From contig CATQJD010000111.1 of NCBI GenBank assembly GCA_958298945.1, positions 1,922,001 to 1,986,000 on the forward strand: DNA of 64,000 nucleotides, given 5' to 3'. The notes under the pieces were generated by a model. That model worked only from the letters and a program-made list of their open reading frames with translations. It was not told the DNA's origin and did no database searches. Of the stretch, positions 40,227-53,642 are shown piece after piece (position 1 is the first letter of the stretch; every line of letters starts with the position of its first letter). Position numbers and translations under genes: made by a program. The stretch is from Atherix ibis. Lineage: Eukaryota > Arthropoda > Insecta > Diptera > Athericidae.

Positions 40227-41426
40227 TTCATATTCTTCTTAAATATACTACTTCATATTCGTCTTAAACATACTGCTCCATAATCCTCTTAAACATACTA
40301 CATCATATGCCTCTTAAACATACTACTTCATATTCCTCTTAAATATACTACTTCATATTCCTCTTAAACATACAACTTCATATTCCTCTTAAACATACTA
40401 CTTCATATTCCTCTTAAACATAATACTTCATATCATTCTTAAATATACTACTTTATATTCCTCTTAAATATACTACTTCATATTCCTCCTAAACATACTA
40501 CTTCATATTCCTCTTAAACATAGTACTTTATATTCCTCTTAAAGATACTACTTCATATTCCTCTTAAATATACTAATTCATATTCCTCTTAAATATACTA
40601 CTTCATATTCCTCTTAAATATACTACTTCATATTCCTCTTAAATATACTACTTCATATGCCTCTTAAATATACTACTTCATATTCCTCTTAAACATACTA
40701 CTTCATATTTCTCTTAAATATACTTCTTCTTATTCCTCTCTAATATACTACTTCATATTCCTCTTAAATATACTACTTCATATTCCTCTTAAACATACTA
40801 CTTCATATTCCTCTTAAACATACTACTTCATAATCCTCTTAAACATACTACTTCATATTCCTCTTAAATATACAACTTCATAGTCCTCTTAAACATACTA
40901 CTTCATGTTCCTCTTAAACATACTACTTCATATTCCTCTTAAATATACTACTTCATATTCCTTTTAAACATACAACTTCATTTTCCTCTTAAACATACTA
41001 CTTCATATTCCTCTTAAATATACTACTTCATATTCCTCTTAAATATAGTACTTCATATTCCTCTTAAACATAATACTTCATATTCCTCATAAATATACTA
41101 CTTCATATTCCTCTTAAATATACTACTTCATATTGCTCTTAAACATACTACTTCATATTCCTCTTGAACATACTACTTCATATTCCTCCTAAACATACAA
41201 CTTCATATAAGTCTTAAATATACTACTTCATATTCCTCTTAAATATACTACTTCATATTCCTCTTAATTATACCTCTTCATATTCCTGTTAAACATACCT
41301 CTTCATATTCCTTTTAAACATACTACTTTATATTCCCCTTAAACATATTACTTCATATTCCTCCTAAACATACTACTTCATATTCCTCTTAAATATATTA
41401 CTTCATATTCCTCCTAAACAAAATAC

Positions 41427-41450
41427 TTCAAATCACTTTTAAACATATAC
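41427..41450 (+). repeat. 24-bp monomer (-1), CATATAC end
   Basis: A heavily changed unit, TTCAAATCACTTTT then AAACATATAC, with the terminal CATACTAC reduced to CATATAC. Repeated at 43,477. Confidence 0.9.
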
Positions 41451-41700
41451 TTTATATTCCTCTTAAACATACTACTTCATATTCCTCTTAAATGTACTAC
41501 TTCATGTTCCTCTTAAATATACTACTGCATATTCCTCTTAAAAATACTACTTCATATTCCTCTTAAATATACTACTTCATATTCCTCTTAAACATACTAC
41601 TTCATATTCCTCTTAAACATACTACTTCATATTCCTCTTAAACATACTACTTCATATTCTTCTTAAACATTCTACTTCATATTCCTCTTAAATATACTAC

Positions 41701-41724
41701 TTCATATTCCTCTTAATACACTAC
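41701..41724 (+). repeat. 24-bp monomer (-1), TTAATACAC form
   Basis: Copy of the 39,651 unit at +2,050 bp. Confidence 0.92.
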
Positions 41725-42249
41725 TTCTTTTTCCTCTTAAACATACTACTTCATATTCCTCTTAAACATACTATTTCATATTCCTCTTAAACATACTACT
41801 TCATATTCCTCTTAAACATACTACTTCATATTCCTCTTAAATATACGACTTCATATTCCTCTTAAATATACTAGTTCATATTTTTTTTAAACATACTACT
41901 TCATATTTCTCTTAAACATACTACTTCATATTCCGCTTAAACATACTACTTCATATTCCTCTTAAACTTACTACTTCAGATTCCTCTTAAACATACTACT
42001 TCATATTCCTCTTAAACATACTACTTCATATTCCTCTTAAACATACTACTTCATATTCCTCTTAAATATACTATTTCATATTCCTCTTAAACATACTTCT
42101 TCGTATTCCTCTTAAATATACTACTTCATATTCCTCTTAAACATACAACTTCATATGCTTCTTAAATATACTACTTAATATTCCTCTTAAATATACTACT
42201 TCACATTCCTCTTAAACATACTACTTCATATTCCTCTTAAACATAATAC

Positions 42250-42276
42250 TTCATATTCCTCTTAAATATATAGTAC
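42250..42276 (+). repeat. 27-bp monomer (+2)
   Basis: Copy of the 40,200 unit at +2,050 bp. Confidence 0.92.
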
Positions 42277-43476
42277 TTCATATTCTTCTTAAATATACTA
42301 CTTCATATTCGTCTTAAACATACTGCTCCATAATCCTCTTAAACATACTACATCATATGCCTCTTAAACATACTACTTCATATTCCTCTTAAATATACTA
42401 CTTCATATTCCTCTTAAACATACTACTTCATATTCCTCTTAAACATACTACTTCATATTCCTCTTAAACATAATACTTCATATCATTCTTAAATATACTA
42501 CTTTATATTCCTCTTAAATATACTACTTCATATTCCTCCTAAACATACTACTTCATATTCCTCTTAAACATAGTACTTTATATTCCTCTTAAAGATACTA
42601 CTTCATATTCCTCTTAAATATACTAATTCATATTCCTCTTAAATATACTACTTCATATTCCTCTTAAATATACTACTTCATATTCCTCTTAAATATACTA
42701 CTTCATATGCCTCTTAAATATACTACTTCATATTCCTCTTAAACATACTACTTCATATTTCTCTTAAATATACTTCTTCTTATTCCTCTCTAATATACTA
42801 CTTCATATTCCTCTTAAATATACTACTTCATATTCCTCTTAAACATACTACTTCATATTCCTCTTAAACATACTACTTCATAATCCTCTTAAACATACTA
42901 CTTCATATTCCTCTTAAATATACAACTTCATAGTCCTCTTAAACATACTACTTCATGTTCCTCTTAAACATACTACTTCATATTCCTCTTAAATATACTA
43001 CTTCATATTCCTTTTAAACATACAACTTCATATTCCTCTTAAACATACTACTTCATATTCCTCTTAAATATACTACTTCATATTCCTCTTAAATATAGTA
43101 CTTCATATTCCTCTTAAACATAATACTTCATATTCCTCATAAATATACTACTTCATATTCCTCTTAAATATACTACTTCATATTGCTCTTAAACATACTA
43201 CTTCATATTCCTCTTGAACATACTACTTCATATTCCTCCTAAACATACAACTTCATATAAGTCTTAAATATACTACTTCATATTCCTCTTAAATATACTA
43301 CTTCATATTCCTCTTAATTATACCTCTTCATATTCCTGTTAAACATACCTCTTCATATTCCTTTTAAACATACTACTTTATATTCCCCTTAAACATATTA
43401 CTTCATATTCCTCCTAAACATACTACTTCATATTCCTCTTAAATATATTACTTCATATTCCTCCTAAACAAAATAC

Positions 43477-43500
43477 TTCAAATCACTTTTAAACATATAC
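43477..43500 (+). repeat. 24-bp monomer (-1), CATATAC end
   Basis: Copy of the 41,427 unit at +2,050 bp. It moves the register to 1 (mod 25), which then holds for 9.3 kb. Confidence 0.92.
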
Positions 43501-43600
43501 TTTATATTCCTCTTAAACATACTACTTCATATTCCTCTTAAATATACTACTTCATGTTCCTCTTAAATATACTACTGCATATTCCTCTTAAAAATACTAC

Positions 43601-44350
43601 TTCATATGCCTCTTAAATATGCTACTTCTTATTCTTCTTATATATACTACTTCATATTCCTCTTCAACATACTACTTCATAATCCTCTTAAATATACTAC
43701 TCCATGTTCCTCTTAAATATACTAATTTATATTCCTCTTAAATATACTACTTCATATTCCTCTTAAATATACTACTTCATATTCCTCTTAAATATACTAC
43801 TCCATGTTCCTCTTAAATATACTAATTTATATTCCTCTTAAATATACTACTTCATATTCCTCTTAAATATACTACTTCATATTCCTCTTAAATATACTAC
43901 TTCATATTCCTCTTAAATATACTACTTCATATTCCTCTTAAATATACTACTTCATATTCCTCTTAAATATACTACTTCATATTCCTCCTAAACATACTAC
44001 TTCATATTCCTCTTTAACATACTACTTCATATTCCTCTTAAACAAACTACTTCATATTCCTCTTAAATATACTACTTCATTTTCCTCTTAAATATACTTC
44101 TTCATATTCCTCTTAAATATACTACTTCATATTTCTCATAAATATGCTACTTCATATTCCTCTTAAACATACTAATTCATGTTTCTCTTAAACATACTAC
44201 TTCATGTTCCTCTTTAACACACTACTTCATATTGCTCTTAAACATACTACTTCATATTCCTCTAAAACATACTACTTCATATTCCTCTTAAGCATACTGC
44301 TTCATTTTTCTCTTAAACATACTACTTCATATCAGTCTTAAATATACTAC
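43601..44350 (+). repeat. Homogeneous junction tract with a 4-unit duplication
   Basis: The pair TCCATGTTCC...ACTAATTTAT occurs at 43,701 and 43,801 (100 bp, 4 units). It is followed by five perfectly identical T18 monomers at 43,851-43,975. The rest (44,000-44,350) carries CTTTAAC, AACAAAC, TTTCTCATAAATATGC and AAGCATACTGC variants and matches 48,940-49,175 at an offset of 4,825 bp. The tract separates two HOR families. Confidence 0.8.
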
Positions 44351-46150
44351 TTCATATGCCTCTTAAATATACTACTTCATATTTCTCCTAAACATACTAC
44401 TTTATATTACTCTTAAACATACTACTTTATATTCCTCCTAAACATACTACTTCATATTCCTCTTAAATATACTACTTCATGTTCCTCTTAAATATAATAC
44501 TTCATATTACTCTTAAAAATACTACTTCATATGTATCTTAAATATACTACTTCATATTCCTCTTAAACATACTGCTTCATATTCCTCATAAATATACTAC
44601 TTCCTAGTCCTCTTAAATATACTACTTCATATTCCTCTTACATATACTACTTCATATTCCTCTTAAACATACTACTTCATATTCCTCTTAAACATACTAC
44701 GTCATATTCCTCCTAAACATACAACTTCATATTAGTCTTAAATATACTACTTCATATTCCTCTTAAATATACTACTTCATATTCCTCTTAAACATACTGC
44801 TTCATATTCCTCATAAATATACTACTTCATAGTCCTCTTAAATATACTACTTCATATTCCTCTTAAACATACTACTTCATATTCCTCTTAAACATACTAC
44901 TTCCTATTCCTCTTAAATATACTACTTCATATTCCTCTTAAATGTACTACTTCATATTCTTCTTAAATATACTACTTCATAGTCCTCTTAAATATACTAA
45001 TTCATATTCCTCCTAAACATACTACTTCATATTCCTCTTAAACATATTACTTCATATTCCTCTTAAACATACTACTTCATATTCCTCTTAAATATACTAC
45101 TTCATATTTCTCTTAAAAATACTACTTCATATTCCTCTTAAACATACTTCATCATATTCCTCTTAAACATACTACTTCATATTCCTCTTAAACATACTAC
45201 TTCATATTCCTCTTAAACATACTACTTCATATTTCTCTTAAACATACTACTTCATATTCCTCTTAAACATACTACTTCATATTCCCCTTAAATATACTAT
45301 TTCATATTCCTCTTAAACATACTCCTTCATATTCCTCTTAAATATACTACCTCATATTCCTCTTAAACATACAACTTCATATTCCCCTTAAATATACTAC
45401 TTTATATTCCTCTTAAATATACTGCTTCACATTCCTCTTAAACATACTACTTCATATTCCTCTTAAATATACTTCTTCATATTCCTCTTAAACATACTAC
45501 TTTATATTCCTCTTAAACATTCTACTTCATATTTTTCTTAAACATACTACTTCATATTCCTCTTAAACATACTACTTCATATCAGTCTTAAACATACTAC
45601 TTCATATTCCTCTTAAACATTCTACTTCATATTTTTCTTAAACATACTACTTCATATTCCTCCTAAACATACTACTTCATATTCCTCCTCAACAAACTAC
45701 TTCACATTCCTCCGAAACATACTACTTCATATTCCTCTTAAATATACTACTTCATAGTCCTCTTATATATACTACTTCACGTTCCTCTTAAATATACTAC
45801 TTCATATTCCCCTTAAATATATTAATTCATATGCCTCTTAAATATACTACTTTCTATTCCTCTTAAATATACTACTTCATATTAGTCTTAAATATACTAT
45901 TTCATATTCCTCTTTTATATACTACTTCATAATCCTCTTAAACATACTACATCGTAATCCTCTTAAATATACTACTTTATATTCCTCTTAAACAAACTAC
46001 TTCATATTCCTCTTAAATATACTACTTCATAGTTCTCTAAAACATACTACTTCATATTCCTCTTAAACATACTACTTCATATTCCTCTTAAATATACTAT
46101 TTCATATTCCTCTTAAACATACTCCTTCATATTCCTCTTAAATATACTAC
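44351..46150 (+). repeat. Gamma HOR, copy 1 (1,800 bp)
   Basis: Starts at the ATGCC unit after TCAG. Landmarks are CTCC...TTTATATTACTC, ATGTATC (44,531), TTACAT, CATACTGC...CTCATAAAT, CATACTTCATCAT (45,146), TATTTTTCTTAAAC, CCTCCTCAACAAAC...TTCACATTCC and TTCACGTTCC (45,776). The first 900 bp recur 1,800 bp on; the remainder recur 2,325 bp on. A private CCTCCGAAAC occurs near 45,711. Confidence 0.85.
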
Positions 46151-47100
46151 TTCATATGCCTCTTAAATATACTACTTCATATTTCTCCTAAACATACTAC
46201 TTTATATTACTCTTAAACATACTACTTTATATTCCTCCTAAACATACTACTTCATATTCCTCTTAAATATACTACTTCATGTTCCTCTTAAATATAATAC
46301 TTCATATTACTCTTAAAAATACTACTTCATATGAATCTTAAATATACTACTTCATATTCCTATTAAACATACTGCTTCATATTCCTCATAAATATACTAC
46401 TTCATAGTCATCTTAAATATACTACTTCATATTCCTCTTACATATACTACTTCATATTCCTCTTAAACATACTACTTCATATTCCTCTTAAACATACTAC
46501 GTCATATTCCTCCTAAACATACAACTTCATATTAGTCTTAAATATACTACTTCATATTCCTCTTAAATATACTACTTCATATTCCTCTTAAACATACTGC
46601 TTCATATTCCTCATAAATATACTACTTCATAGTCCTCTTAAATATACTACTTCATATTCCTCTTAAACATACTACTTCATATTCCTCTTAAACATACTAC
46701 TTCCTATTCCTCTTAAATATACTACTTCATATTCCTCTTAAATGTACTACTTCATATTCTTCTTAAATATACTACTTCATAGTCCTCTTAAATATACTAA
46801 TTCATATTCCTCCTAAACATACTACTTCATATTCCTCTTAAACATATTACTTCATATTCCTCTTAAACATACTACTTCATATTCCTCTTAAATATACTAC
46901 TTCATATTTCTCTTAAAAATACTACTTCATATTCCTCTTAAACATACTTCATCATATTCCTCTTAAACATACTACTTCATATTCCTCTTAAACATAATAC
47001 TTCATATTCCTCTTAAACATACTACTTCATATTTCTCTTAAACATACTACTTCATATTCCTCTTAAACATACTACTTCATATTCCCCTTAAATAAACTAC
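46151..47100 (+). repeat. Gamma HOR, copy 2 (left part)
   Basis: Matches 44,351-45,290 at +1,800 bp (ATGAATC at 46,331, CATACTTCATCAT at 46,946). It stops at an AATAAAC unit near 47,090, where the array jumps back and repeats its own last 21 units. Confidence 0.85.
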
Positions 47101-47625
47101 TTCATATTCCTCTTAAACATACTGCTTCATATTCCTCATAAATATACTACTTCATAGTCCTCTTAAATATACTACTTCATATTCCTCTTAAACATACTAC
47201 TTCATATTCCTCTTAAACATACTACTTCCTATTCCTCTTAAATATACTACTTCATATTCCTCTTAAATGTACTACTTCATATTCTTCTTAAATATACTAC
47301 TTCATAGTCCTCTTAAATATACTAATTCATATTCCTCCTAAACATACTACTTCATATTCCTCTTAAACATATTACTTCATATTCCTCTTAAACATACTAC
47401 TTCATATTCCTCTTAAATATACTACTTCATATTTCTCTTAAAAATACTACTTCATATTCCTCTTAAACATACTTCATCATATTCCTCTTAAACATACTAC
47501 TTCATATTCCTCTTAAACATACTACTTCATATTCCTCTTAAACATACTACTTCATATTTCTCTTAAACATACTACTTCATATTCCTCTTAAACATACTAC
47601 TTCATATTCCCCTTAAATATACTAT
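46576..47625 (+). repeat. 21-unit (525-bp) tandem duplication
   Basis: The CATACTGC / CTCATAAAT / AGTCC series starting at 46,576 restarts at 47,101, and CATACTTCATCAT is at 46,946 and 47,471. The second copy then runs on into the normal gamma continuation, so this looks like an unequal exchange of exactly 21 monomers within copy 2. Confidence 0.88.
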
Positions 47626-48935
47626 TTCATATTCCTCTTAAACATACTTCTTCATATTCCTCTTAAATATACTACCTCATATTCCTCTTAAACATACAAC
47701 TTCATATTCCCCTTAAATATACTACTTTATATTCCTCTTAAATATACTGCTTCACATTCCTCTTAAACATACTACTTCATATTCCTCTTAAATATACTTC
47801 TTCATATTCCTCTTAAACATACTACTTTATATTCCTCTTAAACATTCTACTTCATATTTTTCTTAAACATACTACTTCATATTCCTCTTAAACATACTAC
47901 TTCATATCATTCTTAAACATACTACTTCATATTCCTCTTAAACATTCTACTTCATATTTTTCTTAAACATACTATTTCATATTCCTCCTAAACATACTAC
48001 TTCATATTCCTCCTCAACAAACTACTTCACATTCCTCCTAAACATACTACTTCATATTCCTCTTAAATATACTACTTCATATTCCTCTTATATATACTAC
48101 TTCACGTTCCTCTTAAATATACTACTTCATATTCCCCTTAAATATATTAATTCATATGCCTCTTAAATATACTACTTTCTATTCCTCTTAAATATACTAC
48201 TTCATATTAGTCTTAAATATACTATTTCATATTCCTCTTTTATATACTACTTCATAATCCTCTTAAACATACTACATCGTAATCCTCTTAAATATACTAC
48301 TTTATATTCCTCTTAAACAAACTACTTCATATTCCTCTTAAATATACTACTTCATAGTCCTCTAAAACATACTACTTCATATTCCTCTTAAATATACTAC
48401 TTCATATTCCTCTTAAATATACTACTTCATATTCCTTTTAAACATATTACTTCATATTCCTCTAAAACATAGTACTTCATATTCCTCATAAATATACTAC
48501 TTCATATTCCTCTTAAATATACTACTTCATATTCCTCTTAAACATACTGCTTCATATTCCTCATAAATATACTACTTCATAGTCCTCTTAAATATACTAC
48601 TTCATATTCCTCTTAAATATACTACTTTATATTCCTCTTAAACATACTACTTCATATTCCTCTTAAACATACTACGTCATATTCCTCCTAAACATACAAC
48701 TTCATATAAGTCTTAAATATACTACTTCATATTCCTCTTAAATATACTACTTCATATTCCTCTTAAATATACTACTTTATATTCCTCTTAAACATACTAC
48801 TTCATATTCCTCTTAAACATACTACTTCATATTTCTCTTAAATATACTACTTCATATTCCTCTTAAATGTACTACTTCATATTCTTCTTAAATATACTAC
48901 TTCATAGTCCTCATAAATATACCAATTCATATTCC
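47626..48935 (+). repeat. Gamma HOR, right part
   Basis: Continues the series CTTC, ACCTC, TTTTTCTT, CCTCCTCAACAAAC, TTCACGTTCC (48,101), CCCC...ATTAATTC, CTTTTATAT, ATCGTAATCC, AGTCCTCTAAAAC, TTCATATAAG. The tract 47,301-48,935 recurs at 50,501-52,135 (+3,200 bp), ending at CTCATAAATATACCAATTC in both. Confidence 0.83.
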
Positions 48936-49675
48936 TCTTAAATATACTACTTCATATTCCTCATAAATATGCTACTTCATATTCCTCTTAAACATACTAA
49001 TTCATATTTCTCTTAAACATACTACTTCATATTCCTCTTTAACACACTACTTCATATTGCTCTTAAACATACTACTTCATATTCCTCTAAAACATACTAC
49101 TTCATATTCCTCTTAAACATACTGCTTCATTTTTCTCTTAAACATACTACTTCATATCAGTCTTAAATATACTACTTCATATTCCTCTTAAATATACTAC
49201 TTCATATTTCTCCTAAACATACTACTTTATATTACTCTTAAACATACTACTTTATATTCCTCCTAAACATACTACTTCATATTCCTCTTAAATATACTAC
49301 TTCATGTTCCTCTTAAATATAATACTTCATATTACTCTTAAAAATACTACTTCATATGAATCTTAAATATACTACTTCATATTCCTCTTAAACATACTAC
49401 TTCATATTCCTCTTAAATATACTACTTCATAGTCCTCTAAAACATACTACTTCATATTCCTCTTAAACATACTACTTCATATTCCTCTTAAATATACTAC
49501 TTCATATTCCTTTTAAACATATTACTTCATATTCCTCTTAAACATAGTACTTCATATTCCTCATAAATATACTACTTCATATTCCTCTTAAATATACTAC
49601 TTCATATTCCTCTTAAACATACTGCTTCATATTCCTCATAAATATACTACTTCATAGTCCTCTTAAATATACTAC
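48936..49675 (+). repeat. Gamma HOR, copy 3 (left part)
   Basis: Matches about 44,111-44,560 at an offset of 4,825 bp: the ATGCTAC unit, CTTTAACAC, CTCTAAAAC, TTTTTC, TCAG, CTCC, ATTACTC, and ATGAATC at 49,356. It then continues with CTCTAAAAC and CATAGTAC units also present near 48,361-48,480. Confidence 0.78.
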
Positions 49676-50625
49676 TTCATATTCCTCTTACATATACTAC
49701 TTCATATTCCTCTTAAACATACTACTTCATATTCTTCTTAAACATACTACGTCATATTCCTCCTAAACATACAACTTCATATTAGTCTTAAATATACTAC
49801 TTCATATTCCTCTTAAATATTCTTCTTCATATTCCTCTTAAACATACTGCTTCATATTCCTCATAAATATACTACTTCATAGTCCTCTTAAATATACTAC
49901 TTCATATTCCTCTTAAACATACTACTTCATATTCCTCTTAAACATACTACTTCCTATTCCTCTTAAATATACTACTTCATATTCCTCTTACATATACTAC
50001 TTCATATTCCTCTTAAACATACTACTTCATATTCCTCTTAAACATACTACGTCATATTCCTCCTAAACATACAACTTCATATTAGTCTTAAATATACTAC
50101 TTCATATTCCTCTTAAATATTCTTCTTCATATTCCTCTTAAACATACTGCTTCATATTCCTCATAAATATACTACTTCATAGTCCTCTTAAATATACTAA
50201 TTCATATTCCTCCTAAACATACTACTTCATATTCCTCTTAAACATATTACTTCATATTCCTCTTAAACATACTACTTCATAGTCCTCTTAAATATACTAC
50301 TTCATATTCCTCTTACATATACTACTTCATATTCCTCTTAAACATACTACTTCATATTCCTCTTAAACATACTACGTCATATTCCTCCTAAACATACAAC
50401 TTCATATTAGTCTTAAATATACTACTTCATATTCCTCTTAAATATTCTTCTTCATATTCCTCTTAAACATACTGCTTCATATTCCTCATAAATATACTAC
50501 TTCATAGTCCTCTTAAATATACTAATTCATATTCCTCCTAAACATACTACTTCATATTCCTCTTAAACATATTACTTCATATTCCTCTTAAACATACTAC
50601 TTCATATTCCTCTTAAATATACTAC
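49676..50625 (+). repeat. Triplicated 12/13-unit tract (300 and 325 bp)
   Basis: The TTACATATAC unit starts at 49,676, 49,976 and 50,301. Each is followed by TACGTC, CCTCCTAAACATACAAC, TTAG, TATTCTTCTTC (49,811, 50,111, 50,436), CATACTGC, CTCATAAAT and AGTCC. Spacing is 300 then 325 bp, i.e. 12 and 13 monomers. It is a local tandem amplification inside the gamma HOR. Confidence 0.88.
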
Positions 50626-52125
50626 TTCATATTTCTCTTAAAAATACTACTTCATATTCCTCTTAAACATACTTCATCATATTCCTCTTAAACATACTAC
50701 TTCATATTCCTCTTAAACATACTACTTCATATTCCTCTTAAACATACTACTTCATATTCCTCTTAAACATACCACTTCATATTCCTCTTAAACATACTAC
50801 TTCATATTCCCCTTAAATATACTATTTCATATTCCTCTTATACATACTCCTTCCTATTCCGCTTAAATATACTACCTCATATTCCTCTTAAACATACAAC
50901 TTCATATTCCCCTTAAATATACTACTTTATATTCCTCTTAAATATACTGCTTCACATTCCTCTTAAACATATTACTTCATATTCCTCTTAAACATACTTC
51001 TTCATATTCCTCTCAAACATACTACTTTATATTCCTCTTAAACATTCTACTTCATATTTTTCTTAAACATACTACTTCATATTCCTCTTAAACATACTAC
51101 TTCATATCAGTCTTAAACATACTACTTCATATTCCCCTTAAACATTCTACTTCATATTTTTCTTAAACATACTACTTCATATTCCTCCTAAACATACTAC
51201 TTCATATTCCTCCTTAACAAACTACTTCACATTCCTCCTAAACATACTACTTCATATTCCTCTTAAATATACTACTTCATATTCCTCTTATATATACTAG
51301 TTCACGTTCCTCTTAAATATACTACTTCATATTCCCATTAAATATATTAATTCATATGCCTCTTAAATATACTACTTCATATTCCTCTTAAATATACTAC
51401 TTCATATTAGTCTTAAATATACTATTTCATATTCCTCTTTTATATACTACTTCATATTCCTCTTAAACATACTACATCGTAATCCTCTTAAATATACTAC
51501 TTCATATTCCTCTTAAACAAACTACTTCATATTCCTCTTAAATATACTAATTCATAGTCATCTAAAACATACTACTTCATATTCCTCTTAAACATACTAC
51601 TTCATATTCCTCTTAAATATACTACTTCATATTCCTTTTAAACATATTACTTCATATTCCTCTAAAACATAGTACTTCATATTCCTCATAAATATACTAC
51701 TTCATATTCCTTTTAAATATACTACTTCATATTCCTCTTAAACATACTGCTTCATATTCCTCATAAATATACTACTTCATAGTCCTCTTAAATATACTAC
51801 TTCATATTCCTCTTAAATATACTACTTCATATTCCTCTTAAACATACTACTTCATATTCCTCTTAAACATACTACGTCATATTCCTCTTAAACATACAAC
51901 TTCATATTAGTCTTAAATATACTACTTCATATTCCTCTTAAATATACTACTTCATATTCCTCTTAAATATACTACTTTATATTCCTCTTAAACATACTAC
52001 TTCATATTCCTCTTAAACATACTACTTCATATTTCTCTTAAATATACTACTTCATATTCCTCTTAAATGTACTACTTCATATTCTTCTTAAATATACTAC
52101 TTCATAGTGCTCATAAATATACCAA
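50626..52125 (+). repeat. Gamma HOR, copy 3 (right part)
   Basis: Follows 47,426-48,935 at +3,200 bp: CATACTTCATCAT at 50,671, TTCACGTTCC at 51,301, ATCGTAATCC, CATACTGC and a TTAG unit at 51,901. Private changes include TATACATACTCCTTCCTATTCCGC near 50,841 and CCTTAACAAAC near 51,211. Confidence 0.83.
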
Positions 52126-53413
52126 TTCCTATTCCTCCTAAACATACTACTTCATATTCCTCTTAAACATACTACTTCATATTCCTCTTAAACATACTAC
52201 TTCATATTCCTCTTAAATATACTACTTCATATTCCTCTTAAAAATACTACTTCATATTCCTCTTAAACATACTTCATCATATTCCTCTTAAACATACTAC
52301 TTCATATTCCTCTTAAACATACTACTTTATATTCCTCTTAAACATACTACTTCATATTCCTCTTAAATATACCACTTCATATTCCTCTTAAATATACTAC
52401 TGCATATTCCTCTTAAACATACTTCTTCATAATCCTCTTAAACATACTACTTCATATTCCTCTTAAACATACTACTTCATATTCCTCTTAAACATACTAC
52501 TTCATATTCCTCTTAAACATACTACTTCATATTCCACTTAAATATACTATTTCATACTCCTCTTAAACATACTCCTTCATATTCCTCTTAAATATACTAC
52601 CTCATATTCCTCTTAAACATACAACTTCATATTCCCCTTAAATATACTACTTCATATTCCTCTTAAATATACTGCTTCACATTCCTCTTAAACATACTAC
52701 TTCATATTCCTCTTAAACATACTTCTTCATATTCCTCTTAAATATACTACTTTATATTCCTCTTAAACATTCTACTTCATATTTTTCTTAAACATACTAC
52801 TTCATATTCCTCTTAAACATAAGTCTTAAACATACTACTTCATATTCCTCTTAAACATTCTACTTCATATTTTTCTTAAACATATTACTTCATATTCCTC
52901 CTAAACATACTACTTCATATTCCTCCTCAACAAACTACTTCACATTCCTCCTAAACATACTACTTCATATTCCTCTTAAATATACTACTTCATATTCCTC
53001 TTAAATATACTACTTCATGTTCCTCTTAATTATACTACTTCATATTCCCCTTAAATATATTAATTCATATGCCTCTTAAATATACTACTTCATATTCCTC
53101 TTAAATATACTACTTCATATTAAACTTAAATATACTACTTCATATTCCTCTTTTATATACTACTTCATATTCCTCTTAAACATACTACTTCAAATTCCTC
53201 TTAAATAAACTACTTTATATTCCTCTTAAGCATACTACTTCATATTCCTCTTAAATATACTACTTCATATTTCTCTTAAATATACTACTTCATATTCCTC
53301 TTAAATATGCTACTTCATATTCCTCTTAAACATACTACTTCATATTCCTCTTAAATATTCTACTTCATATTATTCTTAAATATACTACTTCATATTCTTC
53401 TTAAATATACTAC
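52126..53413 (+). repeat. Gamma HOR, copy 4, degrading at its right end
   Basis: Matches 50,526 onward at +1,600 bp (CATACTTCATCAT at 52,271), with extra units at about 52,340-52,440. It contains the 38-bp fused monomer and then CCTCCTCAACAAAC...TTCACATTCC (about 52,914), TTCATGTTCC...AATTAT and CTTTTATAT. From about 53,180 the order departs from the other gamma copies and leads into the next family. Confidence 0.78.
52801..52838 (+). repeat. 38-bp fused double monomer (12-bp net deletion)
   Basis: A CTTAAACAT unit runs straight into AAGTCTTAAAC, losing the end of one monomer and the start of the next. The equivalent pair at 51,076-51,125 is intact (50 bp, the second unit being TCAGTC). The junction keeps the AGTC of the TCAG unit. 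It is one of only two large non-unit deletion classes in the window, and it shifts the register by 12. Confidence 0.92.
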
Positions 53414-53442
53414 TTCATACTCCTCTTAAATATACATACTAC
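53414..53442 (+). repeat. 29-bp monomer (+4)
   Basis: Reads AAATATACATACTAC, so an extra ATAC/TACA step was gained by local slippage. Similar ACTCC units near 53,914 and 56,306 are 25 bp, so this +4 is private. It marks the start of the right-hand family. Confidence 0.92.
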
Positions 53443-53642
53443 TTTATATTCCTCTTAAATATATTACTTCATATTCCTCTTAAACATCCTACTTCATATT
53501 CTTCTTAAACATACTACTTCATATTCCTCTTAACCATACTACTTCATATTCCTCTTAAATATACTACTTCATATTTCGTTTAAAAATACTACTGCATATT
53601 CCTCTTAAACATATAACTTCATATTCCTCTTAAACATAATAC

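Larger units (their letters stand above)
39501..41550 (+). repeat. 2,050-bp HOR, copy 1
   Basis: 82 monomers with three length variants that cancel out: a 24-mer (39,651), a 27-mer (40,200) and a 24-mer (41,427). Other landmarks are TTTTTTTTAAAC (39,831), CCGC, AACTTAC...TTCAGATTCC, TTCGTATTCC, ATGCTTC, TGCTCCATAATCC, TCATTC and AATTATACC. Each recurs exactly 2,050 bp later. Confidence 0.94.
41551..43600 (+). repeat. 2,050-bp HOR, copy 2
   Basis: Tandem copy of 39,501-41,550, sharing all three irregular units (41,701, 42,250, 43,477). Only three differences were seen by eye: ACAAC at about 40,373 against ACTAC at 42,423; TTCATTTTCC near 40,978 against TTCATATTCC; and AATGTAC near 41,491 against AATATAC near 43,541. 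The sequence after 43,600 (ATGCC, TATGCTAC, TTCTTATTC) leaves the repeat sharply. Confidence 0.94.

Noticed and set aside
39501..43600. Assembly duplication rather than real tandem repeats (also for 9,950-17,151)
   Set aside because: Not fully rejected. The copies carry a few private differences, which argues for real paralogues, but three differences in a few kilobases could also be haplotype or consensus noise. Raw reads would decide.
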